Below are positions 58,656-64,000 of a stretch of 64,000 nt of DNA, piece after piece; position 1 is the first letter of the stretch; the number at the start of each line of letters is the position of its first letter. The stretch spans positions 1 through 64,000 of the forward strand of contig NZ_JAKRNT010000007.1 of assembly GCF_022346605.1 (NCBI RefSeq). Reading direction: 5' to 3'. The translations under genes were made by a program, and so were the position numbers. Below the pieces are notes generated by a model that was given only the letters and a program-made list of their open reading frames with translations, had not been told where the DNA came from and did no database searches. The DNA is from Sporosarcina sp. ACRSL. GTDB lineage: Bacteria > Bacillota > Bacilli > Bacillales_A > Planococcaceae.

Positions 58656-59753
58656 ATGCAACCTATATTACCTATGGAAAAATATTTCGGGCAGTTTGAA
58701 CTGGTGCATGCTTTTTATGGGGCTATGCCTACAGGTGTCAGCGTTTCCGAAACTGGTCGTATTTTTGTTTGCTTTCCGAAATGGGGAGACAACGTTCAAT
58801 TTACTGTGGCTGAAATTGTTGAGGGTGAATTGCAGCCTTATCCTAGTTTAGAAGCTAATTTGGTTAATACTAGAAATATTACGGTGTCTTTCGTCAGTGT
58901 CCAAAGTATCGTTGCTGATGGAAGAGGAACACTTTGGGTACTGGACACAGGGGCACCAAATTTTTCTGAACCTATTCAAGGGGGAGCAAAATTAGTTGCT
59001 GTTGATTTAAGCACGAATACAATAAGGAGAGCATATACCTTTTCAGAAGATGTTGTCTTGCCAACAACTTATTTGAATGATGTCCGTTTGGATTTTCGGG
59101 TTGGAAGAGCAGGCTATGCATATATAACGGATTCTTCTTCCAGAGGGCCAGGGGGCATTATCGTCGTAGATTTAGAAAATGGAAAAGCGTTTAGACGGTT
59201 AAATGGAGCAATATCAACTTCACCTGATCCCTATTTTTTACCGAAAGTAGAAGGTAAAATTTTGATGAATCGAAACCCGGACGGCTCGACTTTCCCATTT
59301 AGATTGGCTTCCGATAGTTTAGCAATTTCTCCTGATGGAAAGGTTTTATTTTATGCTCCGCTAACCAGCCGTCAGCTGTTCTCGATCTCAACAGAAGCCC
59401 TAAGAGACAGAAGGATACAGGACATTAATTTATCCCAATATGTGCAGTATTGGGGGGAAAAAGGCGCGTCTGACGGAATGATCACCGGCGCAAAAGGAAC
59501 CATTTATGCGGGAGACTATGAACACAACAGTATCCGGAAGATATTGCCGAATGGCGTACTGGAAACCATCGCACATGACCCGAGAATTTTATGGCCGGAT
59601 ACTTTTTCGATTGGCCCCGATCAATACTTATATGTCATAGTGAATCAATTACATCGGCAAGCGAGATTTCATTATGGAAGAGACCTGCGGGAAAAACCAT
59701 ACAGTTTACTTCGTATGAGAATTGATGAATTCCCTGCTCCTACCTTTTCATAA
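58656..59753 (+). CDS. Major royal jelly/yellow family beta-propeller protein
   Basis: A 365-residue protein of the MRJP/yellow family, sometimes called L-dopachrome tautomerase-related. Blade-type motifs include MPTGVSVSETGRIFVCFPKW, GRGTLWVLDTGAPNFSEPIQ, YLNDVRLDFRVGRAGYAYIT, DSLAISPDGKVLFYAPLTSR and ILWPDTFSIGPDQYLYVIVN. There is no signal peptide, so it should be cytosolic or spore-associated. Bacterial members may be lactonase-like or ligand-binding; activity is not established. GAGGAGGAT precedes the ATG; a terminator follows. Confidence 0.9.
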   Translation: MQPILPMEKYFGQFELVHAFYGAMPTGVSVSETGRIFVCFPKWGDNVQFTVAEIVEGELQPYPSLEANLVNTRNITVSFVSVQSIVADGRGTLWVLDTGAPNFSEPIQGGAKLVAVDLSTNTIRRAYTFSEDVVLPTTYLNDVRLDFRVGRAGYAYITDSSSRGPGGIIVVDLENGKAFRRLNGAISTSPDPYFLPKVEGKILMNRNPDGSTFPFRLASDSLAISPDGKVLFYAPLTSRQLFSISTEALRDRRIQDINLSQYVQYWGEKGASDGMITGAKGTIYAGDYEHNSIRKILPNGVLETIAHDPRILWPDTFSIGPDQYLYVIVNQLHRQARFHYGRDLREKPYSLLRMRIDEFPAPTFS

Positions 59754-59765
59754 TAATCTTAAATG

Positions 59766-59802
59766 AAGGTAGCTATCCCTCATGAGGGAGCTGCCTTTTT
59801 TG
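59766..59802 (+). terminator. Terminator after the MRJP-family gene
   Basis: AAGGTAGCT..CCCTC-AT-GAGGGAGCTGCCTT forms a long stem with a small internal loop, followed by TTTTTG. Confidence 0.88.
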
Positions 59803-60034
59803 TCAGTTAAAATAATTAGTAAGTAAAGGAACTTCTTTTTTCGCTGATATTTTTTAGGATTTTTAATTGAGGAGTTAGAGAGTTAGAGGGGGAAGTAGAT
59901 ATAACCAAAGGAAAAAATCAAGGATAAAGTAAGGATTTAATACTTGAAATTTTTGGAGCTGCCATAGTAGGGACAGTAATAGCGTGGATTACTAATGGAT
60001 TATCAGACCCCAAAAAATTGTGAAGTAATCTACT
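59803..60034 (+). other. Gene-poor region with a remnant of a small membrane ORF
   Basis: A frame without start codon reads ILEIFGAAIVGTVIAWITNG, LSDPKKL and a stop near 60023. It looks like a tiny membrane peptide whose start has been lost, comparable to the 33-residue peptide at 61194. Nothing else is seen here. Confidence 0.35.
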
Positions 60035-60205
60035 TAAACAAACGGGGGCGTCGATTCAAAAAAGGATTGATGCCTTTACAGCCTTTAAGATTGTGAAAAA
60101 AATGTACTTAAACTAACGGGTGCTTTAGTCGAAGATCATTGAGCATTGAGCTGCTTGGCACTGCTCTTTTCTCTTATTGAACTAACGGTGCAGTTTAGTT
60201 GAATT
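60035..60205 (+). repeat. Two terminator repeats in tandem
   Basis: 60040-60085: AAACGGGGGCGTCGATTC and GGATTGATGCC pair with base changes that keep pairing relative to the 19.5-kb copy. 60108-60205: AAACTAACGGGTGCTTTAGT, ATCATTGAGCTGCTTGGCAC, a T-rich tail, TTGAACTAACGGTGCAGTTT AGTTGAA. Between here and 60440 I see no gene. Confidence 0.85.
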
Positions 60206-60448
60206 AGAAGAAAAGGAAAATGGAGGGGATTAGGTTTTTAACAACCTTGATAAATACAAGTTCATTCAACGAACTGTTGGCTTTTTCTGACGAACCCGGA
60301 CCATGCTATGAAGCTAAGTGTTATTAAAATAATAGGTTGGTACAGCTCATAAGATTTAGTTAGATACAGAATATTTTTAATTCTTTATAGGACTATCTTT
60401 ACATATACCCCGTGCATGTATATGATATGTGTAAAAGGGGGTTTTTTT

Positions 60449-61081
60449 ATGAATCAAATTAATGTAGGAATACTGTTATTTGATGATGTGGATGCACTTG
60501 ACTTTGCAGGTCCTTATGAAGTTTTCAACTTAACAACTTACAAAGATAGTGATGTAAACAAATTATTTATGAACAAATTAGAAATTCAAGAAAAACCTTT
60601 TAATGTCAGTACAGTTTCAGAAGACGGTAGTTCAATAAAAGTGCATAACGGTTTAATTGTTCAACCTGATTTCAGTTTTAATAATGCTCCCCCCTTTGAT
60701 TTGGTTGTAGTCCCCGGAGGTCCATATAAAGCAATAAAAGCAGTAAGCAAAAATCAAAAAATAATTAATTGGATTGCAAATCAAGGAAAGGATAAATTGA
60801 TTACCTCTGTGTGCACTGGTTCCATATTTTTGGCAGAAGCTGGACTGTTGGATGGTAAACAGGCAACAACAAATATAGCGGCTTTAGATTATCTGGAAAG
60901 GAATTATACAAAAGTAGAAGTTATTAGAGGAGTAAAATACGTTGATCAAGGGAATGTTGTAACGTCCGCTGGAATTTCAGCAGGTATTAATATGGCGCTA
61001 TTTGTTGTGGGGAAATTATTAAATGAAGAAGCATCGATTAGAACGGCAAATACTATAGAATTTACACCTACAGAAGGATGA
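60449..61081 (+). CDS. DJ-1/PfpI family protein
   Basis: A 210-residue class I glutamine amidotransferase-like protein. VGILLFDDVDALDFAGPYEV holds the family's acidic residue. The nucleophile elbow is ITSVCTGSIFLAEAGLLDGK, with Cys and a following TGS. VTSAGISAGINMALFVV is the conserved late motif. This AraC-like/DJ-1 subgroup includes isonitrile hydratase-like and glyoxalase-type proteins. AAAGGGGG precedes ATG 60449. A truncated relative lies at 40043-40312. Confidence 0.9.
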   Translation: MNQINVGILLFDDVDALDFAGPYEVFNLTTYKDSDVNKLFMNKLEIQEKPFNVSTVSEDGSSIKVHNGLIVQPDFSFNNAPPFDLVVVPGGPYKAIKAVSKNQKIINWIANQGKDKLITSVCTGSIFLAEAGLLDGKQATTNIAALDYLERNYTKVEVIRGVKYVDQGNVVTSAGISAGINMALFVVGKLLNEEASIRTANTIEFTPTEG

Positions 61082-61193
61082 TTTATTTTGGTGTAAGGAC
61101 GCATTCGAATCGTTATGTGCATGAATACCTTGTCGATCTAACGGGGCCATTTAGCTGAACAAGTTAAGAAAATAAGTGAAGGATAGGAGAAAA

Positions 61194-61295
61194 ATGAATG
61201 TTGCAGCGATGTCCATAATCTTCTCCGGTGCAATAATTGGCATTGTAAGTGCAATTTCAGGAATGCAAAAGAAAAATGATGGTAAAAAAGAATAA
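61194..61295 (+). CDS. Tiny membrane protein, 33 residues
   Basis: A 33-codon gene, MNVAAMSIIFSGAIIGIVSA then ISGMQKKNDGKKE, with ATAGGAG seven bases before the ATG. It has one membrane segment and a basic C-terminal tail. It lies between two copies of the terminator repeat, like the tiny ORFs at 15.6-16.3 kb. Function unknown. Confidence 0.5.
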   Translation: MNVAAMSIIFSGAIIGIVSAISGMQKKNDGKKE

Positions 61296-61301
61296 AGTGG
61301 T

Positions 61302-61372
61302 TTGGGCGCGATTGTTTAATAAGCGTCCTTTTTCTTATTAAACTAACGTTGCAGGTTAGTTCAATAAGAAAT
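61302..61372 (+). repeat. Terminator repeat variant
   Basis: GGGCGCGATTGTTTAATAAG, CGTCCTTTTTCTT, TTAAACTAACGTTGCAGGTT AGTTCAA. GGGCGCGATTG... is another hairpin variant in front of the standard 3' flank. Confidence 0.7.
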
Positions 61373-61421
61373 CACAAAAGTAATGAGCATTTATTTTAAA
61401 ATAGATTAAACGGGGGTTTAT

Positions 61422-61895
61422 ATGCGAAAAATTTATCTAGATAGAACAGCATTCTCTGGAGCCATAGTTGTTGATTTAGAAGATACTGAGATTATATCAG
61501 CAGGAACAACCATTAATTCAGTGGATGTTCATGATAGAAATGAAGAGTATCAAACATACGCTAACGATTATGATATTCAAGTTATCTTTGACGATGATAT
61601 TCCACATTTAGAGTTTTTTACGGTTCCACATGTAGAAATTATGGCAAAAGATAGTAAAGGAGGATTTGTCGGAATCGTTTATCAACAGTGTGATTCGGAA
61701 AGTGACGCACCAATTTGTTATATCAATAGGGATTTAGAGTGCTTTATAATTTCTGAAAACGTAGAAGATTTTCTGAGTAATATAGGAACATGGCAAGACA
61801 ACATGAAACCCTATGATAAAATTACAGTTTATCGTTCGAAAGCAGAAGCAGAAACTGAACTAGAATTTATCGATTTGTCTGATATTCTTCCATGA
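61422..61895 (+). CDS. Protein of unknown function
   Basis: A 157-residue acidic soluble protein, not recognised: MRKIYLDRTAFSGAIVVDLE, TIISAGTTINSV-like strand pattern, HLEFFTVPHVEIMAKDSKGG, VYQQCDSESDAPICYINRDL, ending LEFIDLSDILP. The composition and beta-rich pattern recall immunity-type proteins, but nothing nearby supports that. The upstream signal AACGGGGG is weak. Confidence 0.6.
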   Translation: MRKIYLDRTAFSGAIVVDLEDTEIISAGTTINSVDVHDRNEEYQTYANDYDIQVIFDDDIPHLEFFTVPHVEIMAKDSKGGFVGIVYQQCDSESDAPICYINRDLECFIISENVEDFLSNIGTWQDNMKPYDKITVYRSKAEAETELEFIDLSDILP

Positions 61896-61907
61896 TTATA
61901 AATTTTT

Positions 61908-61980
61908 ATTGAACTAACGGGTGCTTTACTTTAGGAAGGAGTAAAGTTTTTGAACTAACGCGGCAGGTTAGTGAAAGAAG
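61908..61980 (+). repeat. AACTAACGGG terminator repeat, full copy
   Basis: TTGAACTAACGGGTGCTTTA, CTTTAGGAAGGAGTAAAGTT (stem CTTTACT/AGTAAAG), TTGAACTAACGCGGCAGGTT AGTGAA. Confidence 0.85.
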
Positions 61981-62010
61981 GTTATCTAATTATACGAAGG
62001 AGAATCACGG

Positions 62011-62928
62011 ATGACACATTTAATCAATCTGGAACCAGGTATACGAAAATTGGTTGCACAGTTCATAGACGCTGGGCGTCCATCAGCAAGGCAGCAAAGC
62101 ATTCAGGAGCGTCGACAGGGATATTTGAACACAATCGACCTTGCTGGCGAAATTGTTCCAGTATGGGATATTTTCGACCAAACGATTGAGGGATTACCAC
62201 TCCGTATTTACAGATCGTCGAATCAAAGCAACCTTCCTGTTTTGATCTATTATCATGGAGGCTGTTTTGTAAGTGGTGATTTCGATACACATGATCGCCA
62301 ATTGAGAATGTTGGCGAATTTAGGGGACTGTTTAGTAGTTGCCGTTGACTACCGATTAGCCCCTGAACATGTTTATCCCGCGGCACATGATGATGCATTC
62401 AAAGCCATACATATCGTCCGCGGGCATGCCAAATTGTGGGGTGGAAATCCGGACGATATTACAGTTGCGGGCGACAGCGCAGGAGGACATCTTGCTTTAG
62501 TGACATGCCTACGACTCAAAACCCAAAGGCAATGGATGCCTAAGCGACAAGTTCTCATTTATCCAATGCTGGATGCGACTGCTTCAAGTAATAGTTATAA
62601 GACATTAGGTGATGATTATATTATTACCAGGGATGCGCTCCTAAGTGGCTTCGAGGCATATTTATCAAATGTAGCTCCCGATCATCCAGAAGCGAGTCCT
62701 TTATTCAGGGAAGATCTCGCTGGCCTTCCGGAAACCCATATTATAACTGCAGAATTTGATGCTCTGGTTGACGAAGGTGAATCACTATTCCGACGTTTAT
62801 TAGAGTTAGGTGTAGAAGTACAGTGCCGACGCTACCTTGGGGTTAACCACGGATTCTTTCAGCTTGCAGGTATTAGCTCAGCTGCCAGAAAGGCTATAAA
62901 GGATGTTGCCTCCATCCTATCTAATTAA
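62011..62928 (+). CDS. Alpha/beta hydrolase, HSL-type esterase
   Basis: A 305-residue hormone-sensitive-lipase family esterase. The oxyanion motif is YYHGGCFVSGDFDTHDRQLR (HGGG variant HGGC). The nucleophile elbow is VAGDSAGGHLALVT (GDSAGG), with Asp in EFDALVDEGESLFRRL and His in GVNHGFFQLAG. It should cleave short-chain esters in the cytosol. AAGGAGAATC precedes the ATG. It sits alone between terminator repeats. Confidence 0.94.
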   Translation: MTHLINLEPGIRKLVAQFIDAGRPSARQQSIQERRQGYLNTIDLAGEIVPVWDIFDQTIEGLPLRIYRSSNQSNLPVLIYYHGGCFVSGDFDTHDRQLRMLANLGDCLVVAVDYRLAPEHVYPAAHDDAFKAIHIVRGHAKLWGGNPDDITVAGDSAGGHLALVTCLRLKTQRQWMPKRQVLIYPMLDATASSNSYKTLGDDYIITRDALLSGFEAYLSNVAPDHPEASPLFREDLAGLPETHIITAEFDALVDEGESLFRRLLELGVEVQCRRYLGVNHGFFQLAGISSAARKAIKDVASILSN

Positions 62929-62935
62929 AATGGAT

Positions 62936-63088
62936 AAGAGTGTTGTATAACTTATGTTCAACAATCGGGATTGATTGTAGTGTAAGCATCACTTTCCTTC
63001 TTCAACTAACGGGTGCTTTACTTAAAGATCGGAGCTGCTTAGACGGCTTTTTTTCTTATTCAACTAACGCGGCAGTTTAGTTGAATAG
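62936..63088 (+). repeat. TTCAACAATCGGG module and full terminator repeat
   Basis: AAGAGTGTTGTATAACTTAT GTTCAACAATCGGG, then TTCAACTAACGGGTGCTTTA, CTTAAAGATCGGAGCTGCTT AGACGGCT with T-run, TTCAACTAACGCGGCAGTTT AGTTGAA. Confidence 0.85.
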
Positions 63089-63182
63089 CCGTGGTAGACA
63101 TGAGGTAAATAATTCTATGTCTGTAATAGAAATAATTTGAATTTTAGTTCAAGATAATATAGAATCTACAGAAATCAATATA

Positions 63183-63469
63183 TAAGGCTATGAAAAGAAG
63201 AGTAAACACACGTACTATCTACAGAGACCTCTGGTAGCTGAAAAAGAGGGATATGAAATGTGTTGAAACAAGGCTTGGAGCTGTGCATTGGATTTGTTTG
63301 AAACAATGATGATGCAACGTACTCTCACGTTATCGAGAAAGAGTATCGTAGGTGATTTATTCACAAAGCCGTACTCGATTAGGCTTCTGCAGCAATGTAG
63401 AGGTGAACTGGGGTGGCACCGCGACTTGACTCGCCCCCAAGATAAATATCTTGGGGGTGAGTTTTTTTT
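63183..63469 (+). promoter_or_regulatory. T-box riboswitch upstream of an MFS transporter
   Basis: Stem I starts with AAGAGTAAACACACG (AGUA of the loop-E motif) and carries an apical CCTCT/AGAGG hairpin with GGTAGCTGAAA. Its 3' side reads TGTGTT-GAA-ACAAGG-CTTGGAGC, with the specifier loop after GAA. The antiterminator has the T-box core GGGGTGGCACCGCG at 63411-63424. The terminator is ACTCGCCCCCAAGAT/ATCTTGGGGGTGAGT plus a T-run at 63429-63469. Bulge UGGC pairs with an NCCA end whose discriminator is G. Uncharged tRNA should favour read-through into the transporter gene. Confidence 0.92.
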
Positions 63470-63508
63470 ATTTTGTGTTACAAAAAATAAAAGCTAGGAG
63501 TGGTGACG

Positions 63509-64000
63509 ATGTCCAGATGGAAGTATCCTGTACTGCTATTAGGTGGAATAGGTATCTCAAATGTGGGTGGTTGGGTTTACCTAATCGCACTAAATTTAAT
63601 CATATTGAATGAAACAGGTTCTCCACTTGCAATTGCTTTATTATATATATTAGGTCCAATTGCAACCATAGGCTCGAATGCTTGGGCAGGCAGTTTAATT
63701 GATCGGGTAAATACACGGCGACTTATGATGGGATTAGACGTTTTCCGTGCACTATGTATTGCGTTAATTCCATTTTTACCTTCACTTATTTATGTTTATA
63801 TACTAGCGTTTATCATTAATATGGGAAGTGCTATCTTTCAACCTACATCTATGGTTTATATGACTAAATTAATACCTGTAAAAGATAGACAACGTTTTAA
63901 TGCATTGCGTAGTTTTATCAACTCTTGTGGTTCAATAATAGGTCCTGCTGTCGCTGGGGTTTTATTTTGGTTGGGTACCCCATATACTGCAATCCATGTG
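63509..64000 (+). CDS. MFS transporter, N-terminal part (runs off the window)
   Basis: 164 codons of a major facilitator superfamily protein, open at the window end. The first spans are WKYPVLLLGGIGISNVGGWV and IALLYILGPIATIGSNAWAG. The cytosolic loop SLIDRVNTRRLMMGLDVFRA holds the MFS A-motif variant (D-R-x-x-x-R-R), and IINMGSAIFQPTSMVYMTKL and FINSCGSIIGPAVAGVLFWL follow. It fits MFS_3 drug/macrolide exporters. ATG 63509 has TAGGAG. Expression is controlled by the T-box just upstream. Confidence 0.88.
   Translation, partial: MSRWKYPVLLLGGIGISNVGGWVYLIALNLIILNETGSPLAIALLYILGPIATIGSNAWAGSLIDRVNTRRLMMGLDVFRALCIALIPFLPSLIYVYILAFIINMGSAIFQPTSMVYMTKLIPVKDRQRFNALRSFINSCGSIIGPAVAGVLFWLGTPYTAIHV

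Noticed and set aside
63288..63497. 69-codon open frame in front of the MFS gene
   Set aside because: It lies wholly inside the T-box leader; its C-terminal part is the translated antiterminator and terminator, and it lacks a ribosome binding site.
1..64000. tRNA, rRNA, transposase or phage genes
   Set aside because: None was recognised on either strand. Repeats and duplications here are not accompanied by any visible transposase.

Overview
The window comes from a low-G+C, endospore-forming member of the Bacillales (Bacillaceae or Planococcaceae-like). The sequence evidence is a spore cortex hydrolase of the CwlJ type, a CotF-type spore coat pair next to an AdhB-type dehydrogenase (as in the B. 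subtilis yra cluster), a CtsR-controlled clpE, Gram-positive lipoproteins, strong AGGAGG ribosome binding sites with many TTG and GTG starts, a preQ1-I riboswitch and a T-box. I cannot name the species from sequence alone. No rRNA, tRNA, CRISPR array, transposase or phage structural gene was seen.

Layout. 0-11.3 kb: housekeeping and accessory genes (CwlJ, ClpE, a 36-residue holin-like toxin, several GNAT acetyltransferases, two P-loop kinases, a YkvA protein, an acetyltransferase fused in frame to a pyridoxamine-phosphate-oxidase-like protein, YfmQ). 11.4-25 kb: a malate dehydrogenase, then an accessory stretch of mostly single, same-strand small genes (serine hydrolase, lipoproteins, tiny membrane proteins, an ECF sigma factor with a probable anti-sigma factor, a DUF4097 protein). 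Almost every gene here is separated from the next by a dispersed intergenic repeat that contains a Rho-independent terminator, and partial duplications and decayed genes are common. 25-28.7 kb: small metabolic, membrane and HicB-like genes. 28.9-36.1 kb: a cytosolic 5'-nucleotidase-like phosphoesterase followed by a complete UgpCAEB-type ABC importer operon ending in a metallo-beta-lactamase-fold hydrolase. 36.3-39.6 kb: an arsenic operon arsR-arsI-arsB-arsC on the minus strand, with ArsR-type dyads. 40-43 kb: a truncated PfpI gene, a DUF3291 gene and a GntR(YtrA-like)-ABC operon. 43.3-50.4 kb: a MocR regulator, a thioredoxin-like protein, an EamA exporter, an HxlR regulator with a matching palindrome at its own gene and at a reductase operon, a WYL regulator and a divergent DHFR-family reductase.

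50.6-56 kb: a preQ1-I riboswitch controls queC, a VUT-family transporter and queF. Directly after queF lies an array of TTTATGCG motifs spaced exactly 20 bp apart, then a PadR-DUF1048-ABC exporter cassette, then a second copy of the last ~60 codons of queF with its terminator, so the cassette sits between ~230-bp direct repeats. 56.3-59.8 kb: the spore coat/AdhB cluster and a royal-jelly/yellow-family beta-propeller. 60-64 kb: the terminator-repeat family returns around a DJ-1/PfpI protein, small unknown genes and an HSL-type esterase. The window ends in a T-box riboswitch whose antiterminator bulge and specifier loop best fit tRNA-Gln, in front of an MFS transporter that runs off the end.

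The items I consider most worth a second look are the 20-bp phased TTTATGCG array, the terminator-bearing repeat family and its cassette-like arrangement, the T-box upstream of an MFS exporter, the queF-tail duplication around the PadR/ABC cassette, and the acetyltransferase-PNPOx in-frame fusion with a strong internal ribosome binding site.
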